From: Dermatophagoides farinae
Lineage: Eukaryota; Arthropoda; Arachnida; Sarcoptiformes; Pyroglyphidae
Assembly: GCF_024713945.1 (NCBI RefSeq)
Contig: NC_134677.1
Coordinates: 2,049,001-2,113,000 of the forward strand
Direction of reading: 5' to 3'
DNA: 64,000 bases
Under the pieces are notes generated by a model. It saw only the letters and a program-made list of their open reading frames with translations. It had not been told where the DNA came from and made no database searches. Positions within the stretch are counted from its first letter, which is position 1; the number at the start of each line of letters is the position of its first letter. The translations under genes were made by a program, and so were the position numbers. Of the stretch, positions 14,247 to 23,847 are shown in pieces.

Positions 14247-17236
14247 TTATTTGATTGGTCGATAATAGAGCACCAGATCGCCACTGGATTTCCATATTAA
14301 ATGTTTAACAGTTCTTAGATCCATGTTAGGATCTAAAACTTGATCTTGACAAAGTAATTCGACACGTTCTTCCGCTGTAGTTGAACGATGATTTACGGCA
14401 ACATCATTATGATGATCATTATCTTGTCCATTTTCTCTTACGGCTGGTCCATTATGATTTAAAGGACTATTCGAGGTATTATTACCATTTCCGACATGAC
14501 ACGAAGATGAATGTCTACTGCACATGCTACCAGTACTACTCGAACTACTTGAACTTCGTGTGCTGCATGTACTATTACATTGTTGTTGATGATGATGATG
14601 GTGATGGTGGTGGTGGTGGTGATGATGATTATGATTTGCATGAGGATTACCGGTTGTCGAGGATGTAAATGATTTATTTCCATTCATTGCACCATTATTG
14701 GATGACTGATAAGCAGGACCGTTATTAGTAACGGGTGTTGAAGAATTGCTGGAAGAACTGTTTGTTGGACCATTCGATGTACCTGACATTGGCTGTTGTG
14801 ATGATGTTGAATTAACAATGCTTGAATGTTGATCAAACAATTCTTTACATATCTTTGTATAAACATGTTCAATCACTTTACGAATTAAAAGCATATCAAT
14901 GGCACTAAAATGTTCTTTTTTTGAGTTTTTCAACTCCATCGATGGATGAGGATGGACAAAGAAGGAGATTTTATTGAATGCAGGCCATTTACGTTCGACG
15001 ACAATATTATTCACCCACATTGGTACCATTTCTTGTAAATGTCCATTCTCATTATCTTGTTTGGCTTCACAAATCCGTATTCTCAGCAATGTACGATGTT
15101 GTGAACCGCCTGGACCACTATTCTCACTAATGATCAACGGTGTATGTGGTGGTATCGAAAAATATCGATTAATCGGTCCCTGTAGATCGGGATGATGCCT
15201 CGGATATGATCCACTAACAGTGTTATTATGGCCATTACCATGATGATGTCTATGTGAATGATGATGTGATGTAGTATCATTACCATTACACATGGAATCA
15301 CCATGAGAATGTTGATCACGATCAGCATTCACGGATATATCATTATCAATTAGATGAGTATGAGTTTGTGGCCAATATTCGAACAATGCTAGAAGTACCA
15401 AACAACCAAGATTAATTTTGGCATCCTGTTGTGTCGAGGAATTATTTGTGACGTTTCCAGCACTGGTTGCACTTGTATTATCTTCATTATCACTGCTTCC
15501 AGTCCCAATGGCTTGAAGACCAAAATCACGAGCTGAAACATAGGCGCTAAAACAATCTGGTTCTTCTAGATGTATAGTCAACATTCCCATTTTTAAATCA
15601 ACCGAAAACCAATTAGGTACGTAAACCATTTTGAAACGCCGCTTGATTTCAGCTTCAAAATCCGTTTTTCCTAAATCTTCTACTTTACATGCTTTCAGAA
15701 CATCATATATTGCTACATTATTATCGTTATCTTTGGTAATTATATAACGTCGATCATTAAGAACGTGATAGCTGCGAATGGCAGGATTACCACGTATAAT
15801 CAATTCTGGCCGCCGATTAAGTGGTTGTAGTTGCAATGAATCATTACTTCTTTGTGATTCAGCAATAGAGGACGATGTGGAAGAGATCGATGATGCATTC
15901 GATATTTTACGGCAATTATTGCTAGACGTACCATTCATTATTGTTGTTGTTGAAGATGGCGTTTGAGAAACGTTGACTGATGTATCATTCACATATCTAT
16001 TACAATCCGACGACGGTAGTGATGTTCTTTTATTACCGGTTAAAGACCAGCATTTAATACAGGAGTCGGTGGTAGCCACCCAAATATAACGAGGATCTGG
16101 AGGTGTCAGCAACAGTTTAAGGATGGAAGCATTCGCTTCACATATCACAGTTCGAATTTGAGGTTGACGAAGATCAGTCATCATTACTCGACGATCTTTT
16201 CCACCAGAATAGACAGTGTTGAATGTTTCGTTGGCTTGTAACGTCCAAACACCTTCATCATGGACCAGAATAGTTGCCACACAACATTGTTGGCCTAATG
16301 ACCATAGTCGAATAGATCCATCAGAACTGGCTGACAGGCACTGTGTACCATCGCGACTAATAACCAATGACCGCACATTATCCGTATGACCACGTAATTT
16401 CATTATTTTGTTTGATGTTCGTGTATCCCATACACGTAGAACATTTTCTGTTGAACCGGAAACAATTATGGTACCGGCTGGATTCAACGCTAATGAATAG
16501 ATAGAATCACGATTTCCAGTGAAAGATGTTGTCGTCACTGTATTGTTCGATGTAGTTAGCTGAGTCAAAGTATTAACATCCCAAAGATAGATTGCTTTAT
16601 CAAGACCGGCCGATGCAACCTGTGAAGGATAATAAATTAATTAAAATAATGGAAATTTGCCAAAAAAAAAAATAAGACAATTGCACCTACCAGTTCTTTA
16701 TCTTTAGCATAAGCTAATGCTTTGACATAATCACGATGTGTACGTAACGTGGACATACAGATACCTTTGTGAGCATTCCAAACTTTGACGGTGGTATCAG
16801 AAGATGCGGAAATCAGATTTCTGCCATCACAGCATAGAACAATATCATTAATCCAATCGGTATGGTGTTCCATTGAGCAGAAATAATAATCATCTTGATG
16901 GTGATGATGAGCGTGTGATATTGATGACGACGATGATGATGAATAATTCATAGCAACATTTCCACTAACATTAGATGATGATCGAGAATTTATCGATTGT
17001 TGAATATGGCCACCGGGTTGCATTAATGATTTAGTTTTTGGATTATAAACATTCCATATACGAATTATCGAATCTCTTCCAGCTGAATATAATCGTCCTA
17101 GATGTGGATCATACTGTAGGGAATTTATGCCGGATCGATGATAACGTTCCTGTTCGGAACGTATAACATATGAGATGGTAATTTTCTTTCGTACTTGATG
17201 GCTAGCCATCGTACGTTGATGTAACGAGCTAGTCAT
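14247..17236 (-). CDS. WDR48: WD repeat protein WDR48 / UAF1
   Basis: This is the WD-repeat activator of the deubiquitinases USP1, USP12 and USP46, acting in DNA repair and endosomal sorting. The two exons, 17236-16691 and 16619-14247, join in phase 0 at KDKELV and give 972 residues. The ATG at 17236 opens [18 protein letters not shown]. Blades are visible as [75 protein letters not shown] and [16 protein letters not shown]. The C-terminal SUMO-like region carries [17 protein letters not shown] and ends [20 protein letters not shown]. It is about 300 residues longer than the human protein because of Ser/Asn/His-rich inserts, one between the first two blades and several in the C-terminal half, including a run of about 14 His. 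Confidence 0.96.
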
Positions 17237-18590
17237 TTTCGAAATGATTTTGTTTTGTTTTTGTTTTGATTAAACAGCTGAATTGCACCCAATATTGTAA
17301 ATGATGAAAATCATTGTGAATATATTTGAATTATTAAAGACATTGTTTGAGCTTTTTTTCCAATTGATGTAATGACAAATGCTATTACACAATAAACAAC
17401 TATTTGTATTCAAATGAGAATAATAATAATAATATAAATTTCCATATGTTCTTACCACTGTTCAATGGAATTTCACCATTATATTAGTTTAGTTGAATTT
17501 TAAGAATTGAAATGAATGGATCATTCATGAATAAATAATAAATAATTCGTATAAAATTATTGCTTTGAGAAATGTTTCGGAAAAATTATTTGATGATATT
17601 TCTATGACGTATATATCGTATGTATGAGTAGAGTTGAATGAAATTTTCAATTTTCCACTTTTTTCAGGATATAAGATGTTTTCTTTCGTTTTATGTTTGA
17701 TACATTAATTATAAAATGAAAGGAAATTTGAAGGAAAAAGCGAATCAGTTTTCCATTGTGGTTTTTATGAGGATGGCAAGCACAAAATTGTTTTGTTTGA
17801 TTGAAACTTTAGATGAAAAGTATTGATCAACATTCGATATCTGTTCAAATTGATTTTTTGTTTTTGGTGTTACTTGTTTTGATTTTTATTAGTCTGCTTG
17901 TTTGAAAATATTGACAGTTTTTTTTTCGCATTTATAGTGATGAAGAAAAACAAATCTAATAGATGTGTTTATCAAATAATAAACAAAGATGTGTTCTATA
18001 GAATCATATCTTACATTTTCATTTCACGACGATCGAAAATGGAGCGCTGATAACTTTACAATTTTTATATTTTTGAATCAAAATTTTCTTTTTCTCAAAA
18101 CAAATCCTCTTTTATTTTGGTCAAACTTTGAAAACTTGTGGAACAAACAAACAAACAAAAATCACATTATTTGATGTTATTATTTATGATGATGACAATC
18201 TTCATTTTTCAATTTTCATCGACAAAAAAGTCTGAAAATGGACAAATTAAGTAATATCATCCACACATAAATACAATAATATTAATATATTATATAAAAA
18301 ACAGAATCATATACCAAATTAATATTGAGAAATAAAAATTATCATATTTTTATGATGATGATTATGGATAATTTAGCCAAGAAAAAAAAAACATTTAACA
18401 CGAATGACAGTGGTGGTGGTGTTTTACATTTTTTTTTTATGATCAAATCGATCGAATGCTAGCATTATGAAATGATCCATGCAGTATCCTAACGTATCCT
18501 TATGCTTCTCTCTCATCTCCTTTGAAAGTAGTAGTTGTGTAGTGGTTGTAGTAGTCGTAATTTCCATCATCATCATATATTTTTGGAAAA
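17237..18590. other. Intergenic spacer upstream of WDR48
   Basis: AT-rich sequence with no supported gene. Only short frames are present. The WDR48 promoter should lie at its left edge, but I see no clear TATA box to assign. Confidence 0.5.
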
Positions 18591-18596
18591 AAAGTA

Positions 18597-18820
18597 AAAT
18601 TCAGATTCGAATATTGGGAAATAATCGGCAATGGCCAAGGTTAGGTTTTTTTTCAAAAAACTAATTTTATTTCAATTTCTCCAACAGGTTGGCGATGGCC
18701 AACCAGGACATCCAAATCATACAAATCAATCAGGAAATAAGGAAATAACAAATATAAAATAATGTAAAAAATATGAAATAAAAATAAAATAATTTCCAAA
18801 TATTCGAATCTGAATTTAGT
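18597..18820. repeat. Inverted repeat, about 30-bp arms
   Basis: The segment at about 18597-18626, with core TTCAGATTCGAATATT, recurs as its reverse complement at about 18790-18818 with few mismatches. The centre holds a small palindrome (GGTTGGC/GCCAACC near 18684-18701). It could fold as a large stem-loop or be a remnant of a mobile element. Confidence 0.65.
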
Positions 18821-19133
18821 TTTTTTTTCATCATCAAGTTCATTTGCCAACACATTCAATGAAGTGTCTATGGTAGACAATGTATTCCTATGGGATAATG
18901 GCTCGATAAGAGTGGTCCATAGATGAAGCATTGATGATGATGATGATAAGTTTATTGGCAGGCAATGTATTTCAATGGCAATAATGGATTAAAAAATGAA
19001 AAATGATGCTTTTTTTGTATCTGTAATGATTAAAATATAATTAAATATAAAATATATGATGATATATAATTAAAATATTCAAAAATATGAATATGAAGCT
19101 GGAATTAATCAAACCAATATATTGGTATGGTGT

Positions 19134-19174
19134 TATTGGAACGTAACACCCACGTTAAGCGGGGTTTTACTGTA
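19134..19174. mobile_element. Solo right end of a pogo/Tigger-type element
   Basis: The sequence ending CGTTAAGCGGGGTTTTACTG followed by TA resembles the reverse complement of the left end of the MITE at 23053, including the inner GGAACGTAACACCC block. No matching left end is visible upstream, so this is probably a truncated copy. The family is inferred from the CAGTA...TTAACG end and the TA flank. Confidence 0.6.
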
Positions 19175-19541
19175 CATAAATTCCCGAATTTTGTTGGTTT
19201 GTTTACGTTTGTTTTTTTTGTACGTTGTTTATGAAGGGATGGTTTGTTTTGTTTTTTCAATTATATACACTCTGGATAATCGACCACGGTACTGCCAGCT
19301 TTTTTACGAAGGAGAGGCACATGCAAAAAAAATTGGCAATGCCGCTACCAATTCTGGTGATGATGTTGCATGCAAGATTTTTCCGATTTGTACTTAAAAA
19401 ATAAATCAACGAACTTGCAATCTATGAAAAATTGGATTTTTTTTTGTCATTTCGATTATTTTTCGATTGTTTTCACAAAACAATATGCATATGTGAGAAT
19501 TTCGACATGGATATTATTCAAATATATGAAATAATGAAAAA

Positions 19542-19903
19542 CCAGCCCGAGAACAGGCGCTTCGCGCCTGTCCTGGTCTGGCCCTGCGGGGCTGACTCCT
19601 TGACGGTCAATATAACTGGATACCCGCAGGGGTGGCGGCTGCGCCGCCCCCCTGCTTGGTATCCAGTCAAAGGTGTCAATTTTAACGCTTCGTGCCTGAC
19701 GGTGGGTTTCTATGCACGGCGTGTTGCTTCCGGCCTTCGGTTTGGTACCGCAGGGTCAGCCATCACTTGTGCATTGCACCTGATACCTTTGAAAAAGTTG
19801 CGTACACCTAACAGCATACTTATTATTGCTAATCGATAAGTTGAAGAAATACGATATTTTTGGTATAAATACTGTGGTCGTTGTTGATCTTCCCCTCAAT
19901 TTC
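19542..19903 (-). mobile_element. Candidate Helitron 3' terminal region, GC-rich with hairpins
   Basis: Read on the minus strand, downstream of the helicase relic, this is an abrupt GC-rich island in an AT-rich region. A perfect 8-bp stem with a 3-base loop (ACAGGCGC/GCGCCTGT, 19553-19571) is followed a few bases later by CTGG at 19545-19542 and then T. Helitrons end in a short hairpin followed by CTRR and insert between A and T, so the arrangement fits. A second, larger hairpin lies at 19615-19667. The 5' end (TC) was not located. Assignment to the neighbouring helicase is inference. Confidence 0.55.
19615..19667. repeat. Long GC-rich hairpin
   Basis: Outer arms ACTGGATACC/GGTATCCAGT pair perfectly over 10 bp. 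Inner GCAGGGG and GGCGGC pair with GCCGCC and CCCCTGC, leaving a small central loop. The whole 53-nt unit is nearly self-complementary. Confidence 0.85.
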
Positions 19904-20313
19904 CTAAACAAAAATCTTCAGATTATTAGGATTTTTGCAGCGGCAAAAAGCCATATAAATCATTCCATGTTGCAATACTGGTGTAGGAAGGTACACACTT
20001 ATTTTATCGAAAGATTGCCCTTAAAACAATAATTAATTGTCAGAGCAAAAGCCAATACGACAGGAAATTGTCCACGCACCAATTTAAATGGTAGCTTAGG
20101 ATCTTGATCGTTTTGCTGCAAAATGAATCATAGCCTCCTTGTCAATATTCGAGCTTCAATGCTGCGTGTATTTACAAATAAACGCATGCCATTGAGCAAA
20201 CCACTTTGTGGTTCAATATTGCGACTGAACATGATAATCGATCCAATGTTTAATCCAAGTTTGTGTCTATAGATCCTATAGGATAACCTTGTGGGTTCAT
20301 CGCATGAAGACAC
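19904..20313 (-). pseudogene. Helitron helicase C-terminal relic
   Basis: Translating the minus strand in pieces gives the end of a Helitron/PIF1-like helicase. The pieces are LNIGSIIMFSRNIEPQSGLL followed by NGMRLF, then PFKLVRGQFPVVLAFALTIN, then GQSFDKISVYLPTPVL, HGMIYMAF and NPNNLKIFV with a stop at 19906-19904. These match, in order, the family's motifs for the nucleic-acid-binding end of the helicase. There is a stop near 20128, residues are missing between the first and second pieces, and a frame change lies near the normally conserved NKSQGQ motif. It is therefore dead. The Rep domain and most of the helicase are absent. Confidence 0.8.
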
Positions 20314-21239
20314 TCAACATTGAATCTTAAATGCTTTTCTTTATTTTAAATGAAAAAAGTTATCAGGTATTAGGTATTTTAGGTATAATCAGGTTAAATA
20401 ACCGAAATAACTTACCAAACGATGAGTAGATCATAGATCACGGGAACAAAAACAAAGAAAAAATCATTCCAATGAATACAGTCTTCAGGCAAGATTTCAT
20501 CATCAAATACACACTCACACAGGCAAACAAAATGAAAATCACGTGCCACATGTATTATCACAATAATCAATTCGAAAAATTCGAATTCGAACTCTTTCTA
20601 TGTTCTATTGAATGACTGCACCATCTATTGGATGCAAAATCTGCAGCAAAGTGTGCTGAGCTAGAACAATGAAAAAAAAGCTTTGTCAAAGCTACATACC
20701 ACAGAATGCGTTTCTTTGGAAGCGACTTCTACTTCTGAGCTGGACGAACTGTTCAGCGGCATTCAAAAGTTTTCCCGCATGCTCAGACACACACACACAC
20801 AACACACACTGAGTAGCTCATACCAAATAGTTAGGTTTGTACTGAAAATAAGTAGGAATTTTCGGCTCAGCTTCTCCGCAGTTTACAGACATCCTTAGCC
20901 TCTTAAAGAGTAGAAGAAGATAATAAAAGTTTTTTGAATTTCGATTTCGTTTTCTCCTGTATTTGTATTTTGTTACACTGAGAAAGAATGCATTCCACTT
21001 GATACTCGATTTTTTTTTGCATGAATTTAATGAAATTTTCTGAATCTGAAAATTGGCTAAAATGATTCTTAAACTCCTTTATTATGGCTTAAAAAATCTG
21101 AACACACTTTGTATACAATTAATTATAATTTTTATTATTTTTTTATTAATTATAATGTTGCAAATTATCTTGAGACTAAATTAAATATAGCATATTTGAT
21201 CATATTTAATATATAATATATCAACATCACAACACGCGT
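20314..21239. other. Spacer between Helitron and gypsy relics
   Basis: No gene is recognised. The part at 20600-20930 is less repetitive than the normal spacer and may be degraded transposon sequence, but I could not assign it. A short (CA)n run lies near 20788. Confidence 0.4.
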
Positions 21240-21503
21240 TCGCCGTTGGCTTTGGATGGAAAACGTGTCTATTGGAAAAATATGTTCACCAATCAACAAC
21301 AAAAACATCAACCGAAGTTTCTTGGTCCGTTTGTTGCTGTCTCTACCGAAAATCCTTTGATATTTAACTTAGTTGGGAACGACGGAGTTCAACGCCGAGT
21401 CCATGTGAATCAACTTAAAATTTGTCACGACCAAACTTCGAACCTCGCTCTAGTTAGAAGAAGAGGGCGGCCAAGAATCTCGATTACTACAGAGGAGGAG
21501 TAG
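21240..21503 (+). pseudogene. Ty3/gypsy retrotransposon integrase C-terminal fragment
   Basis: An open segment of about 85 codons contains RVYWKN, PKFLGPF and a hydrophobic stretch ending RRVHVNQLKICHDQ. That is the GPY/F module and the HVN-x-LK signature at the end of Ty3/gypsy integrases. A basic RRRGRPR tail follows, then a stop. There is no ATG in place, and no reverse transcriptase, RNase H or catalytic integrase core is visible upstream, so it is a 3' fragment. It sits directly upstream of a possible 3' LTR. Confidence 0.7.
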
Positions 21504-21510
21504 ATTGGTG

Positions 21511-21660
21511 TTCGATAATTAGATTTGTTTTACACCGCTACTTAAGCAGTTGGCGTTTACGCCTTTAGAGTTCAGTTTTGGAATCGCTTTAATCTCGCCT
21601 GTTTGCCATTAACCGTATTAAAATTCAACTATATCATATATATATTTGGTTGTGTATTCA
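21511..21660 (+). mobile_element. Possible 3' LTR remnant
   Basis: Just after the integrase stop and a purine-rich GAGGAGGAG tract, a stretch begins TGTTCG and could end TGTATTCA. That fits the TG...CA limits of an LTR in the right place. No second copy is seen in the window, so the boundaries are a guess. Confidence 0.3.
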
Positions 21661-23050
21661 ATTAGTGAATTAAAATTTATTGATTGATATTGATTGATTA
21701 TTTACAAAACAAAAAAACCGAATACTGAAACAAAAACATTTGAAAATTATATTATTATTTATGTGTTTAATAATTACAAATGTTTGTTGAAAATTTCAAA
21801 TAAATAGTTGACGCCATTCACATTTGCATATGTTGCAAGCTCGGAAAAATCAGAACACTTTAATTTAACGCTCATCGTAGAAATCTTTAAAAATATTTTG
21901 ATTTATGAAAAATGCAAATTTTCTAATTTTCTTTCTGTTGTTCTCAGCGGTAATTTTTGGCAATTTAAAAATTAGTTTCATTTAGTTTTTTGTTTTTTTT
22001 TTGTTTTTTTTAATTGTTTTAGCTTGACGGATCATTTTCATCTTTTTGTTTACTTGGTGGATATATTGAGGTTTAATTCTGAAAATAAAGATTCACATGT
22101 CCACATCGATGAAAACGTTGATAAAATTGCCTTTGCTTATATTTTTAAACAATTAAACGTGTCAAGAATTGAATTCCATGTAGTTAGAATTTCATCTTTT
22201 GCAATTTTATTTATTTTATCCAATAATCGATTATTTTCAATAATTTCTAAATCATGAAGAATTGGTAGAGATCCGAGAGGTTTTAAAAAAACATGAAAGA
22301 AACAACGCGAGATTTTCAGGAACGGATAATCTTTATTCAAAAAGTCATAAACACAGAAAATTAGTAACACATTCAATCAAGCATGTAACAGCAATGACAA
22401 ATCATATAAAGTTTTTAGAGAACACAAAAGGAACACATTTGAACGATGAGCAAGAGAGCTTCTTCATAAATATCATAACATTTCTTAAATCAACAAATTT
22501 TTGGTTACGTACTTGACTGAAATTCAATTAATTCCATTTCTAATTCATTAAAATTGAATCACTCAAGGTCTTTTAAATTTAATTTTTTAAATGGTATTGT
22601 ATCAGGATATAAAATAAATTTTAAAGTTTCTTCAAGTTCTTTAAACTGCGTAAATCTTGCAGAAAATTCCTGAATCAGGGATTGAATTACCATTGAAAAT
22701 TCTTTCGTTAGTGACTATTTAATTGGCTTTTCGTGACATTCACTTTCAGAAAACATATAAGCATTTGAATACTGATTCCAAAAAACTCGAATTTTCGATA
22801 AGTTGAATAAGATATTGTAAAATAAAGTAAATGTAAAATGAATTTTAAGAGACTAGTGTGGATATAGTCGATTTTTAGCCTCTAGTGCGGATTTAGTCGA
22901 CTTTATTTTTTTCGTTTTTTCGTTATATGTCCGGTATGAAAAATTGAGCTGCAATTGTAGTCGAAGTATAATAACGTTTTCGAAATTTCATCATAGTGTC
23001 CATCATCATAAAATATTCGTTTTTTTTTTTGGTGAAATATTTTTTTTATG
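21661..23050. other. Degraded mobile-element territory, no assignable gene
   Basis: Two overlapping non-repetitive open segments stand out, 22262-22516 on plus and 22376-22137 on minus. I do not recognise either. A 25-bp unit with CTAGTG-GGAT-TAGTCGA is tandemly duplicated at about 22852-22905. The rest is AT-rich spacer. Confidence 0.4.
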
Positions 23051-23252
23051 TACAGTAATACCTCGCTTAACGCGGGGGTAACGTCCAAAAATTCTGAGCG
23101 TTAAGCGAAACAGCGTTAAGCGGGGGTATTTTTACATAATGCATTTTTACCCTTCATATACAACGTAACAATGTAATGTAATGTAGGGTAATTGTACAGC
23201 GTTATATCGAATCAGCGCTAAACGGGGCAGCGTTAAGCGGGGTATTACTGTA
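23051..23252. mobile_element. Complete pogo/Tigger-type MITE with TA target duplication
   Basis: The element from 23053 to 23250 (198 bp) starts CAGTAATACC and ends GGTATTACTG. These are perfect inverted termini, and TA flanks both sides (23051-23052, 23251-23252). The word GCGTTAAGCG recurs inside near both ends, giving nested palindromes. It has no coding capacity, so a Tc1/mariner-pogo transposase acting in trans is inferred from the ends and the TA duplication. It looks intact and therefore fairly young. Confidence 0.85.
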
Positions 23253-23315
23253 TTTGAAATTTGTTTTTTGAATTTTTCTTTTTTTTATACTAAAATGATA
23301 ATTATTATCGCTTAG

Positions 23316-23418
23316 ATACCAACATCGGAAGATCTTTGGGAAGAAGATCTAAGACAATTTCTTGATGAATTAGATTGTGTTGAACAATTTGAATTTGAAC
23401 GTGAACAGCTTGATTCAG
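23316..23418 (+). CDS. Orphan exon-like open segment
   Basis: A 103-bp stretch lies between a possible acceptor (ATCGCTTAG) and a good donor (TTCAG|GTAATA). It reads as acidic, non-repetitive protein beginning IPTSEDLWEEDLRQFLDELD, unlike the low-complexity frames of the spacers. The preceding in-frame TAG means it needs a splice acceptor. Read on past the donor, it stops at about 23495. I do not recognise the family and see no partner exon. It may be part of an unseen plus-strand gene, a captured exon or chance. Confidence 0.3.
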
Positions 23419-23847
23419 GTAATAATTTGAAGTTGAAAATGAAACATTCATCAAAAGTATCATCATATTGCGGCATGAGCAATTCTCAGAAATGAAAACG
23501 ACGACGACAACAACGATAAGAGCCATTCATTAAATGTGTTTACCATCGAATCCAGTAGATGGCGAATGATTTTAGATAAAGAAAAAATAAATTTTTTTTT
23601 ATTTGAAATTCAAGAATTTTTTTGTATGAAAAAAATAAATGTAAATTTTGAGATCAGTTCCTTATTTAATATATACAAAGAGATTGTTTTTTTGTGTTGT
23701 TTAAATGTGAAAAAAAATATATTAAATCTGTTTGAGGTAGATTCAAAATGTTCATGTGATGGTAAATCATTTGGATATATAATTTTGTTTGGCCAAAATA
23801 AAAATATGATGATGATTTGATTGGAATCATATCGATTGTTGTTGTTG

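Noticed and set aside
19122-19397. 91-codon open frame covering the solo transposon end
   Set aside because: It begins inside the inverted terminus and has no recognisable domain. The part at 19263-19293 (GGATAATCGACCACGGTACTG) also resembles a pogo-type end but lacks the TA flank.
19432-19839. 135-codon open frame across the GC-rich island
   Set aside because: It reads through self-complementary hairpins and is open only because GC-rich DNA has few stops. It is on the strand opposite the Helitron.
20683-20898. 71-codon frame starting MSKLHTTECV
   Set aside because: It crosses a CA repeat and has no domain or splice support. It may be decayed transposon sequence but cannot be assigned.
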